A stretch of 64,000 bases of DNA from positions 1 to 64,000 of the forward strand of contig CAVRWV010000022.1 of assembly GCA_963724985.1 (NCBI GenBank), read 5' to 3'. This DNA comes from JAJPJE01 sp963724985. GTDB taxonomy: Bacteria > Acidobacteriota > Terriglobia > Terriglobales > Acidobacteriaceae. Position numbers and translations under genes: made by a program. The notes under the pieces are model-generated. The model made no database searches and was not told where the DNA came from. It saw nothing but the letters and a program-made list of their open reading frames with translations. Below, piece by piece: positions 46,503-54,481 of this stretch (position 1 is its first letter; each line of letters starts with the position of its first letter).

Positions 46503-47707
46503 GCTTCTACGCCCAGCTGTCGAGCCGCATTTTCGAAATACACTTTGCGCAAGATGGATTCCGGTAAATCGATGCCGTAAATGCGCCAGCGTCCCTGGGG
46601 AGGAATTTCCGCGGGGGCATAGTCGAAGTACTCGTCATCCGTCTCGAGAAACCGGTAGTAGATCTCGTACAAGCGGTCGCCAAATACCTGTTGTGGAAAC
46701 CTGTCACCGTGAGGCGTCGCGTCGGTTCCAAACAAAACGCGGTCCTGGTACTTCTCGATGAATTTACGTGCCGTGCGCGGCTGCCGCCCTAGTTCTCCGA
46801 TTCGGGCCGCGATGTCGGCACTCATATTTGGATAGCGATCCAGATCCTCCCCAACATTCGCCAGGTCCTCGGAAAAATTGCCCACATGAAGCCCTACAAA
46901 CCGCGTCTTTGGGTGTCGGGCAAATACCCGGTTCCGTGCTGCCAGCAACTCCGCGTTGCTCGGAAAATCTTTTCCATAAAAAGACCAGTCCGGATGGTTG
47001 TTCAGTTCCTCGTAGCGCTCGTTGAACCGGTCCGTCGGCGTGAAGAACGCGACCGGATCAGAAACGTGAATCGCGACTGGCATGTTCAATTGCCCGCAGG
47101 CGTCCCACATGGGATCGAACCGCGGATCATCAATCTTCACCAGTTGTCCCGAGGTGATGTTCTCGCGCAGGTAGAGACCGAGGGTCTTTAAGATCTTGAG
47201 CCCGCGCGCTCCTTGTTGGTGAGCCTGCGCGATCAGGTCCGCCTGGATCTTGGGATAGTTCGGCTCTTTGAAGCGCTCATAACAGGGCTCTGTAAAAGAG
47301 TAGAAGCGCCCCGGATACGCGCGATCGTATTTGGCAATCACATCGCTCAATCCAGCGCCATATCCGCCGGTCAGGTTCACCATGGCGCGAATGTTTTTCC
47401 GATCCATGACTTCCAGAAGCTCTTTGGGTGTGGACGAATACGTTCGTGCAGATGCGAGCGATACTCCGCGCACGGATTTGGCCGAGTTGCTGATGTGGGT
47501 GTGAAAATCGATGAGCGGAAACTTGGAGCGCGGAACGCTCGACTCGTGCACTTGCAGCATGCTCTTCGGAGCGAATTGGGACAGCTCAAGAGATTGATGG
47601 CGCAGCGGAGGTTCGGCCTTTTCTTCCGCGATGCTGACGCCGCTCCACTGCGTCGCCACTCCCGCCATGATGCCTAAGCCACGCAGCCACTCACGCCTAT
47701 TGAACAT
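46499..47707 (-). CDS. Exported amidohydrolase-family (COG2159-like) protein, paralogue 1
   Basis: This metal-dependent TIM-barrel hydrolase of 402 residues has a twin-arginine-like signal (NRREWLRGLGIMAG). Probable metal ligands are the HxH pair in FPLIDFHTHIS, His in MPVAIHVSDPVAFF, His in RFVGLHVGNFSED and Asp in RVLFGTDATPHG. It is a clear paralogue of the gene at 54478-55698, sharing RYEELxxHPDWSFYG, GELGRQPRxAR and the LETDDEYFxY region. The reaction is unknown; COG2159 members include decarboxylases and lactonases. It overlaps the CBM9-like gene by 4 bp and lies 84 bp downstream of the AgaS gene. AGGAG precedes the ATG. Confidence 0.86.
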   Translation of the reverse strand: MFNRREWLRGLGIMAGVATQWSGVSIAEEKAEPPLRHQSLELSQFAPKSMLQVHESSVPRSKFPLIDFHTHISNSAKSVRGVSLASARTYSSTPKELLEVMDRKNIRAMVNLTGGYGAGLSDVIAKYDRAYPGRFYSFTEPCYERFKEPNYPKIQADLIAQAHQQGARGLKILKTLGLYLRENITSGQLVKIDDPRFDPMWDACGQLNMPVAIHVSDPVAFFTPTDRFNERYEELNNHPDWSFYGKDFPSNAELLAARNRVFARHPKTRFVGLHVGNFSEDLANVGEDLDRYPNMSADIAARIGELGRQPRTARKFIEKYQDRVLFGTDATPHGDRFPQQVFGDRLYEIYYRFLETDDEYFDYAPAEIPPQGRWRIYGIDLPESILRKVYFENAARQLGVEA

Positions 47708-47791
47708 GCACGCTCCTGCCTATCGCCAGCTTCCGGGAACTCTGGCTTGCGAATACAGAACTTGCGATTCTCTCCAGCCGAATCAGTGCAG

Positions 47792-49003
47792 CTATCCACG
47801 GTAAACCGGAAATCTCTGCACCACCCGGTTGATCACGTTATTTTGCGATGGCCAGTCAGGGCGCAGACCTTCCCGCATGCAGCGGAAGAAGGCCAGCAGT
47901 TGTCCGACGATGACATGAATAAAAACCGCATTCGCGTCGCCCAGTCGGTCTAGACCGGGACACTCAATGGCAGTATCTCCATCGCGAAGCACGTCGCTCG
48001 GAACACCTTCCCCAACGATGACTTTTCCCTGCCCCAATCGCTTCTGATCCAGTTCGCGCAACAGATCCAGTTCGTAGTTGCGACGAGTACGATCGGAGGA
48101 AAGGTAGCAAACCACCAGCGTGTTCTTGTCGAGAAAGCTCATTGGTCCGTGCCGCAAGCCGAGATATGTCTCGCAGACCGATGCAACTCGACCGGCGCTC
48201 ATCTCCAGCATCTTCAGTGCGCTCTCGCGTGCGCCGCCGTAGGCGCAACCGCTGCCCAGGAACACAACACGCGTGAAAGCCGATGTGGTGAGCTGCGCCA
48301 GTGCGTCAACCTGAGACTGCAGCAGGTCTGCGGCAATATCAGCTGCCTGGGTGCAAATTGACCGGTACACATCCGGGCTATCCGCCAAACCGAGAAAACG
48401 GGCTGCCAACGCGAGATTCGTGAAGCTGCTCGTCATCACCAGGCTCTCATCGTTCGTACTCTCATCGAGCACGACGACATGCACATTCGGGTGCAATCCG
48501 AACCTGCGTGCCAGAGCCCCTTCACGATTGCAGGTAAAGACCAGGTGACGCGTGCGCGGCTCCGTATCCAGCACAAGGGAAACCGCTGCGACGCTTTCGG
48601 GGCTGTCACCTGACCGCGCCAGGGAAATCATCAGCTGCGGCATGCTCGCGCGCAAAACATCGATGTCCGTCAGGAGAGTTCCTGCGCCGATCACTTGGCA
48701 GTTGCAGTGCAATTCAGTCTGCAGCGTCGTCCGAACGGATTCGCCGGCGTATTCGGAACTACCGGACCCGGTCAGAATCAGACTAGCGACTCCGTGCAGA
48801 AGAGCTTTTAGTGCTGGAGCCGAGCCCGCGATGAGTTCGCAAGTCTCGCGCCAGGTTTGAGGCTGTCGGCAAATCTCACGCAGAGTGTGGAAATAGCCAC
48901 GCTCTTTCTGCTCTTCCGGAGTCTTGTTCAGTAACTCCTGGATGCGCTTCTGTCGTACTGAAAGCGTGTCCAGCCAGTCCTGTCCTGGAGCAACGGTTCC
49001 CAT
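47792..49003 (-). CDS. AgaS-like SIS-domain sugar isomerase/deaminase
   Basis: This cytosolic protein of 403 residues has two SIS domains. It is similar to AgaS, proposed to deaminate and isomerise galactosamine-6-phosphate to tagatose-6-phosphate. Diagnostic stretches are LTGSGSSEYAGESV, MISLARSGDSPESVAAV, FLGSGCAYGGARESALKMLE, LGLRHGPMSFLD and the C-terminal NNVINRVVQRF. ATG 49003 is preferred because GGAGGA lies upstream; an alternative upstream Met at 49030 falls inside the operator. It has a separate promoter region (49004-49168) with a tandem-repeat operator candidate and lies downstream of the GatZ-type gene on the same strand. The amino-sugar substrate is inferred from the family. Confidence 0.9.
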   Translation of the reverse strand: MGTVAPGQDWLDTLSVRQKRIQELLNKTPEEQKERGYFHTLREICRQPQTWRETCELIAGSAPALKALLHGVASLILTGSGSSEYAGESVRTTLQTELHCNCQVIGAGTLLTDIDVLRASMPQLMISLARSGDSPESVAAVSLVLDTEPRTRHLVFTCNREGALARRFGLHPNVHVVVLDESTNDESLVMTSSFTNLALAARFLGLADSPDVYRSICTQAADIAADLLQSQVDALAQLTTSAFTRVVFLGSGCAYGGARESALKMLEMSAGRVASVCETYLGLRHGPMSFLDKNTLVVCYLSSDRTRRNYELDLLRELDQKRLGQGKVIVGEGVPSDVLRDGDTAIECPGLDRLGDANAVFIHVIVGQLLAFFRCMREGLRPDWPSQNNVINRVVQRFPVYRG

Positions 49004-49027
49004 CCGCAATCGTCCTCCCTGCGGCAC

Positions 49028-49067
49028 CAAAACGAAGATAACAGAAACTTAACGTAAGTAAACGAAA
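49028..49067 (-). promoter_or_regulatory. Tandem 10-bp direct repeats: candidate DeoR operator (AgaS promoter)
   Basis: Read on the minus strand, four adjacent 10-bp units begin TTTC, TTAC, TTTC and CTTC, with the conserved C (plus-strand G) exactly 10 bases apart at 49064, 49054, 49044 and 49034. Three of the four continue CGTT. The array sits 25 to 64 bases upstream of the AgaS start. It resembles the repeated half-sites used by DeoR-family amino-sugar regulators. Confidence 0.55.
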
Positions 49068-49087
49068 ATGTGCGTTCGTAAGACCTC

Positions 49088-49153
49088 AGGAGCACTTTTG
49101 GGAATCGCATTTCCACGTCAGCAATGTTTTCGCTGACCAAAAGCACCGCTCCT
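49088..49153 (-). other. Large intergenic secondary structure between GatZ-type and AgaS genes
   Basis: Nested inverted repeats are visible: outer AGGAGC with GCTCCT, middle CTTTTGG with CCAAAAG, and inner GTCAGC with GCTGAC (the last two share one base). The element starts 16 bp after the GatZ-type stop and ends about 20 bases before the operator array. There is no long T run. It may protect or end the upstream transcript. Confidence 0.45.
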
Positions 49154-49168
49154 TGACGCCCGGCAGAG

Positions 49169-50494
49169 TTATGCTCCGTTACCGCACGCGTCGGAATAGA
49201 ATGCCAGCACCTTACGAATGCGCTGCTCAACCAGGTCGAGCGGTCGAGAGCTGATTTCCCCGGCGCGGACGCGATCGTACTGCTCCGGTAGGTACTGGCT
49301 GATCAGAGTGAGTGGAATCGGTTCGCGAGACAAATTCGCGATCAGTTGATCTACTTGCTCCTGAACTTTAGCTTCCGGCCAGTAATAGCGGCAACGGTCG
49401 CTGTAGCTGAATTGCCGTGCGAGAGATTGCGCAGCCGCATCGCGCTCACTGTAATAAGACTTCCAGTAAACCGGGTTGTGTAGCATTGCCGATTCGAGCG
49501 CCTCCCGCACCGACGAAAGCCGCACATGGTCGCGAGATCCCAACCATTCGCGCTCAATGGCCGCAAGCGCGAAGATAGCTTCTCGGAATGCATAGGTCAG
49601 CCAGGGCCCCACCTTCAGGATGCCGAAGTGATCTTCGACCATTCGCTTCAGCGCGAATGGAGTCTGGTAGTCGGTGGAATGTGCCTCATATAGGAGTTCA
49701 GGAGTGGCGGGCAGTTTGTCGTGCAGCGCACGTGTCGTCTCGGACCTGTATTCAAAAACCTTCTCATCGCCGAACTCCGCACCCGACTGGACCACCAGAC
49801 CAATCACTCGATCCCATGCATTGTCCAAACCGCGCGCACGAAACCTTCCCTGAAAAGTGGCGAGAGTAGCTTTCACGTGTTCGGGGCTTGTGGGCATTGG
49901 GCCCTCTGCACTCTGCTCTTCGCCGCCTGGAACAGGCACTTCGGTACCGATCACGTACATCGGGGCAGGAGATCCTTCCGGCATATCTTTGCGGGCAGCT
50001 TCAGCCACCGAGCCCAGCAGGGCCGCACGTTCGGCTACCGTATCGTCATCCAGGACAAATGGATCATCGCCACACGACATACTTGCGTCGAGATGTATTT
50101 TCGTATACCCGGCGAGAACGCAGCTTCGTACGAGTTCACACGCCTTGTTCATCGCACTCTCGCTCGGCTCGGATCGCCATGGGTATGGCCCAAGATGATC
50201 GCCTCCGAGAAGAATTCGCTCCGCCGGAAGTCCTGTCTCCTTCGCGAGTGAATGCAGGTACGACACGAAAGTGGATGCGGTGAATCCGGTGTAGCCGCCA
50301 AACTGGTTTACCTGGTTCGAAGTCGATTCGATCGATAGCATCGAGCCCGCGTCCATCGCCTGTCGCATGGCAGCAATCAAGACTCTCGGATGCGCCGAGC
50401 ACACTGAAAACAAGCCTTTGTTCTGCCCGCGGCGGTTCGCGTCAATCACTCCGCGCAACCAGGTACCTGCATCAATTTGCTGAAGGAAGGGCAT
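49169..50494 (-). CDS. GatZ/KbaZ family protein (tagatose-6-phosphate epimerase or aldolase subunit)
   Basis: This protein of 441 residues belongs to the PF08013 family. Members are described as non-catalytic subunits of tagatose-1,6-bisphosphate aldolase, and at least one (Agrobacterium) as a tagatose-6-phosphate 4-epimerase yielding fructose-6-phosphate. Conserved stretches are ILLGGDHLGPYPWRSEP, IHLDASMSCGDDP, VIGTEVPVPGGEEQSAEGP and FGILKVGPWLTYAFREA. No GatY/KbaY catalytic partner lies in this window, so the epimerase role fits better. The ATG lies 5 bp beyond the kinase stop with no clear ribosome site, implying translational coupling. Confidence 0.9.
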   Translation of the reverse strand: MPFLQQIDAGTWLRGVIDANRRGQNKGLFSVCSAHPRVLIAAMRQAMDAGSMLSIESTSNQVNQFGGYTGFTASTFVSYLHSLAKETGLPAERILLGGDHLGPYPWRSEPSESAMNKACELVRSCVLAGYTKIHLDASMSCGDDPFVLDDDTVAERAALLGSVAEAARKDMPEGSPAPMYVIGTEVPVPGGEEQSAEGPMPTSPEHVKATLATFQGRFRARGLDNAWDRVIGLVVQSGAEFGDEKVFEYRSETTRALHDKLPATPELLYEAHSTDYQTPFALKRMVEDHFGILKVGPWLTYAFREAIFALAAIEREWLGSRDHVRLSSVREALESAMLHNPVYWKSYYSERDAAAQSLARQFSYSDRCRYYWPEAKVQEQVDQLIANLSREPIPLTLISQYLPEQYDRVRAGEISSRPLDLVEQRIRKVLAFYSDACGNGA

Positions 50495-50499
50495 GGGAT

Positions 50500-51447
50500 T
50501 TATTGGACGGCCTTCGAGGTGGCGGCCTGGTCAAAGAATTCACGGAGCTTGCGGCGGTCGCGGAAAGCTTCAGTGCCTCCCGAGGCAGTCGTGGAAAATG
50601 CGCCAGCGAGATTTCCGTACTCAAGACAGGTGGGGATATCTCGGCCACGCAAATACTGGGACAGGAAACCAGCATCGAAGCTATCGCCCGCGCCCACAGG
50701 ATCGACAACATCTACCTTCACCGGTGCCGCTGTAAATCGCTCGCCGCCGTGAGCGGCAGTTGCCCCCTTAGCCCCCAGTTTTACAACCACTGTGGGAACC
50801 TGCTCTGACAGACGGGCAATTGCGGTTTCGAGATCATCGCGGCGCGCACACTTCCGTGCCTCACGCTCGTTGGGCAAGATAATGTCGACGTATGGCAGCG
50901 TTTCTGCCAGAGGGCTGGCCCAGAGGTCCTCGGGATCGTCGTTGGTGTCGAGCGATGTAGTCAATCCTTTGTTCTTCATGAGCCGGAACAGCTCGGGTAT
51001 TTTGTCCCGCATGCCGCGATGCAGAAACAACGATGACATGTGGAAGTGGCGGGCGGATGCCAGGTAGTCGAGATCCAACTCCTCATAGCGCAACTCAAAT
51101 ATCGTGCCGGGATACGTCAAGATATGGCGCTCGCCGCCGTGGGGCAGAATCAGCGTAACTCCCGACCCGATCTTCGCATCTCGAACTACGCGCGAGAGAT
51201 CTACATTGGTTTCGCCCAGGCGGTCGAGTGCGATTTTGCCCAGAGCATCATCTCCGACTTTCGTGATGAAACCGACCCGCGCACCAAGTACCGATAGGTT
51301 GTGCGCGAGAATCGCCGAGGAACTGCCTAGGGTCATGGAGAAACCAGAGCCTAGCAACTCCCGCTCCGTCGGCATCGACAGAGGAAGTCCGTACAGGATA
51401 AGGTCGAGGTTAATCTCTCCAACAATTGCGATATCGAGTTTGGGCAT
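50500..51447 (-). CDS. PfkB-family sugar kinase
   Basis: This ribokinase-like kinase of 315 residues phosphorylates a sugar with ATP. It has the N-terminal substrate region (IAIVGEINLDLILYG, then GSSSAILAHNLSVLGARVGFITKVGDD) and the C-terminal PfkB signature VDVVDPVGAGDSFDAGFLSQYL, with the catalytic Asp in GAGDSFDAG. The start is ATG 51447, just before the first beta strand; upstream Met codons overlap the DeoR gene. The gap to DeoR is 10 bp and to the GatZ-type gene 5 bp. In this setting, tagatose, galactosamine or tagatose-6-phosphate are the likely substrates, but the family is too broad to decide. Confidence 0.9.
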   Translation of the reverse strand: MPKLDIAIVGEINLDLILYGLPLSMPTERELLGSGFSMTLGSSSAILAHNLSVLGARVGFITKVGDDALGKIALDRLGETNVDLSRVVRDAKIGSGVTLILPHGGERHILTYPGTIFELRYEELDLDYLASARHFHMSSLFLHRGMRDKIPELFRLMKNKGLTTSLDTNDDPEDLWASPLAETLPYVDIILPNEREARKCARRDDLETAIARLSEQVPTVVVKLGAKGATAAHGGERFTAAPVKVDVVDPVGAGDSFDAGFLSQYLRGRDIPTCLEYGNLAGAFSTTASGGTEAFRDRRKLREFFDQAATSKAVQ

Positions 51448-51457
51448 AGCGCGGCAA

Positions 51458-52237
51458 CTAAACGAGCGTGACTTTGACGCCTGACTCACGGAGAACTTCA
51501 AGGTCGTGCTTACCTACGTTCTTGTCCGTGATCACCTGATCCACCGCCGAGGGCGGCATAATATTGCATAAACTTCGACGACCGAATTTACTGGAATCGC
51601 AAACGGCAACTGTCCGGCTGGCGACTTCCACCATGATGCGGTTGACTTGAGCTTCCAGGATGTTCGGCGTAAACAGGCCCGCTCTGGTATCGAACCCATC
51701 GACGCCGAGAAACAGGATATCCGCGCTCAGCTGCCGCAAGGTTTGCTCGGCAATCGGGCCAACCAGCGAAAAGGAATTCTTTCGCAGCGTTCCTCCAGTG
51801 AGGATCACTTCGATATTTGTTCCCGCGAGCTCCGACGCGATGTTGGTTGCGTTCGTAATAACTGTCAGCTTGCCGATATGTTTCAACGCGGATGCGATAG
51901 CAGTGGTCGTGGTGCCGGAATCAAGCAGCACAGATTGGCCTTCCTCGACCAACTTCGCGGCTGCCACCGCAATTTTCATCTTCTCCTTGCGATGAAGCTT
52001 TTCTTTTTCGCGCAACGTGGGATCCAGCAGCGCTCCTGAGTGCAATGGCAGCGCGCCGCCATGCGTTCGTTCGATCAAACCCTGGGCATCGAGCGCCTCG
52101 AGATCTTTGCGAATCGTGATTTGCGACGTACGGAATTGCTCGGCCAGGTCAGTGACCAGCACCCGGCCTTCCCGATGCAAGACGTCGAGAATCGATCGGC
52201 GACGCTCCTCGTTCAACATTCCATTCTGGTGGGACAT
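51458..52237 (-). CDS. DeoR-family transcriptional regulator
   Basis: This sugar-phosphate-responsive repressor has 259 residues. An N-terminal winged helix (residues about 8-60) carries NEERRRSILDVLHREGRVLVTDLAEQFRTSQITIRKDLEAL, here cited as the family block, and is followed by IERTHGGALPL. The effector-binding domain has the DeoRC pattern VLLDSGTTTTAIASALK and VLGVDGFD-like DILFLGVDGFDTRAGL. It lies within the operon, 27 bp after the GH36-like gene and 10 bp before the kinase. It is the best candidate to bind the tandem 10-bp repeats at three promoters of the locus. The ribosome site is weak. Confidence 0.92.
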   Translation of the reverse strand: MSHQNGMLNEERRRSILDVLHREGRVLVTDLAEQFRTSQITIRKDLEALDAQGLIERTHGGALPLHSGALLDPTLREKEKLHRKEKMKIAVAAAKLVEEGQSVLLDSGTTTTAIASALKHIGKLTVITNATNIASELAGTNIEVILTGGTLRKNSFSLVGPIAEQTLRQLSADILFLGVDGFDTRAGLFTPNILEAQVNRIMVEVASRTVAVCDSSKFGRRSLCNIMPPSAVDQVITDKNVGKHDLEVLRESGVKVTLV

Positions 52238-52264
52238 GCTCGTTACTTTCGTGACTACGAATCT

Positions 52265-54481
52265 CTATTGCTTTACCGCTTGTATCAATAAGTGCCCGGT
52301 AAACGACATCTCCAGCGAAGGACTTGCGCTGTCGACGGTTCCAAGCTCCTTATCATTTACATAGTCAATGACACGATACTTCCCCGGTTCAAGACCACGC
52401 AATTCGATCGTGCCCTTATATGCCGTTGTCGGATCCTTGGCGAAAAATGCGTAATACATCGTTCCGCTTTTTTCAATCGCGTACGCCTCGGGGTTGTCGT
52501 ACCCGTAGGTATACAGATCGAGGAACTTGCCATCCGACAGCATCTTCTCGTTGTAAAGGCTGGTCCACTTCTTCCAGTGTTCTTCCTTCTCCGGAGTGAG
52601 CGCAACCCGCTTGAATTTCGGATTCTTATCCGGCCACGTGAACTTGGTGCCAAGCACGCCGCCTGTGCCTAACGTGGACGCAAAATCCGCCCCGTGCTCG
52701 CTCCATCCATCTTTGCCTACAGGCGTCATCTCCGACAATTCCACGTGATCGCCGTATACCGCTGAGTTCGGGCCGAGCAAAGCTTTGTACACCTTAATGC
52801 GACGACGCACCTGCACACCACCAACTGGATCGGCCGTAACTGCCTGGTCCATGTATGGCAACCAAGCGATGTTCGGCGTTGTGCCGCACGGACAGATCTG
52901 CGTCACGCTATCAGGTTTCAGCGCACGTGTGGTTTGGAAAATAGTTCTATAAACATCGGCCATCGCGCGGATCGAATCCTGCGGCGACTTGTGATGGTGC
53001 TTGGGGTTATAACAAGCCGGAACCGAATAGATGTTATCGAGTTTGTGGCCGTCGAAGTCCCAATCCTTGATGAATTTCTCGGCCATCTTCTTCATGTATT
53101 CCTGCACCCCCGGCACTGCCGGACACAAAGTAGCAAGATCGCGGAAACTCTTCGCAGGCTTCCCATCCTTGTCGAGGATCAGCCAATCAGGGTGCTCCTT
53201 CACAACGTCGGCGACAACATACTTGTGCGACTCCCAACGTCCTGTCCCGTCTTCCACTACCAGCGGATACCACCAGATCTGGGTTCGGATTCCCTGCTGA
53301 TGGAAGTCTTGCACCATCTTCTTTATAGAGTCATCTGGAAATGTATCTTTGCGCGGATTCCAGTCACCGTACTTGTCGAACCACCGATCGTCCAGCGTCG
53401 CCCAATGGATGCCGAGTTCCTTCAGCTTCGGAATCGTGCCCGTCATGTCGGCCGGTGTTACGTTGAATTCATATCCCCAGCCACACCAGGCAATTCCATA
53501 ATCCTGCGCATTCGGCTTCGGCAAAGCCCAGCCTTCTTTTTGCAAAGCCTGCGAGTACATTTGCAGCGGCTCGTAGAAATCACCTGCGTAGATAGCCACA
53601 AATGTTCGCGGAGTTGAAAAGCTTTCGCCCGGCTTCAGCGTAGCCGGATTGTCGATTTCGATCGCAGCATCAACGCGCTTGTCTTTTCCAACAACAACCG
53701 GCATATCAAGGACCATGGGCACGGTCTCAATGTGGCCGATCGCCATGCCGACTGACTTTGTCCAGAACGCGTTCACCGGTACGCCGCCGCCATGTCCCTG
53801 GTTCACCGGCGCGCCCATCACGTTCTTCGCCGAGTAACTGGCGTTGATCGGCAGAATCTCGTCTTTGCCCCAATCAATGCTTGCGCCCTGGAACAGCCAC
53901 ATCTGGTATGGCTGCGCACCATTATCGGCAAGCGACGCATCCAGCACATGCCTCTGCGTGAGGATACGATCCAGAATCACGTCAGCGGATCCGCCGTTCT
54001 TGTAGCTGGTAGAGACAATCGCCATGCTGGGAAAATCGTCATAGACCTCGACGGCGACGGTTTTTTCAATTCCGGTGGATGCGCTCTTGCTGGTGAACTC
54101 AACTCGCTTGCCTACCGGGCCCAGTTTGCCGTTGGCATCAGCGACCGGCGGCGAGCCTGCGAGTTTGAAATCGTCAACCGCTTTTCCGTGAACCTGGAGC
54201 TCATCGGCAGAGTTCTTGTTTCCTGCAGTGGAGTCGATACTCAGCCGTTTTCCATCCTGCAACAGAAACGATTGCAGCGAACCGTTGCTGCTGACGTCGA
54301 ATTCCGCCGCCCCGGTTTCAATGATCCATGGCGCTTCCCCGCCGGAAGGAGCGAGGACTTTCACGCTCGATGACTTCGGCGGAGGAGCCTGCTCTTCCGC
54401 CTTTTTCGCTTTGCAACCGCCAGCTAACAACAGGAATACAAGCATTGCAGCTGTTGCCGAATAAAGTCTCCGCCTGCTCAT
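52265..54481 (-). CDS. GH36-like alpha-galactosidase-type lipoprotein
   Basis: This surface or periplasmic lipoprotein of 738 residues has a lipobox LLLAGGC at the N-terminus. A beta-sandwich domain (about 45-300) precedes a clan-D-like TIM barrel with YGIAWCGWGYEF, LGIHWATLDDRWFDKYGDW, the probable nucleophile Asp in DGHKLDNIY and a probable acid/base in QAVTADPVGG. A C-terminal beta domain follows. GH36 and related members hydrolyse alpha-galactosides or alpha-N-acetylgalactosaminides; the AgaS neighbourhood favours an amino-sugar substrate. Its ATG overlaps the upstream amidohydrolase stop (ATGA) and has a strong GGAGG. Confidence 0.83.
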   Translation of the reverse strand: MSRRRLYSATAAMLVFLLLAGGCKAKKAEEQAPPPKSSSVKVLAPSGGEAPWIIETGAAEFDVSSNGSLQSFLLQDGKRLSIDSTAGNKNSADELQVHGKAVDDFKLAGSPPVADANGKLGPVGKRVEFTSKSASTGIEKTVAVEVYDDFPSMAIVSTSYKNGGSADVILDRILTQRHVLDASLADNGAQPYQMWLFQGASIDWGKDEILPINASYSAKNVMGAPVNQGHGGGVPVNAFWTKSVGMAIGHIETVPMVLDMPVVVGKDKRVDAAIEIDNPATLKPGESFSTPRTFVAIYAGDFYEPLQMYSQALQKEGWALPKPNAQDYGIAWCGWGYEFNVTPADMTGTIPKLKELGIHWATLDDRWFDKYGDWNPRKDTFPDDSIKKMVQDFHQQGIRTQIWWYPLVVEDGTGRWESHKYVVADVVKEHPDWLILDKDGKPAKSFRDLATLCPAVPGVQEYMKKMAEKFIKDWDFDGHKLDNIYSVPACYNPKHHHKSPQDSIRAMADVYRTIFQTTRALKPDSVTQICPCGTTPNIAWLPYMDQAVTADPVGGVQVRRRIKVYKALLGPNSAVYGDHVELSEMTPVGKDGWSEHGADFASTLGTGGVLGTKFTWPDKNPKFKRVALTPEKEEHWKKWTSLYNEKMLSDGKFLDLYTYGYDNPEAYAIEKSGTMYYAFFAKDPTTAYKGTIELRGLEPGKYRVIDYVNDKELGTVDSASPSLEMSFTGHLLIQAVKQ

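Noticed and set aside
52238..52264. DeoR operator directly before the DeoR gene
   Set aside because: CG steps recur at 9 and 8 bases, not at the regular 10-base spacing of the other arrays, and the gap is too short for a separate promoter.
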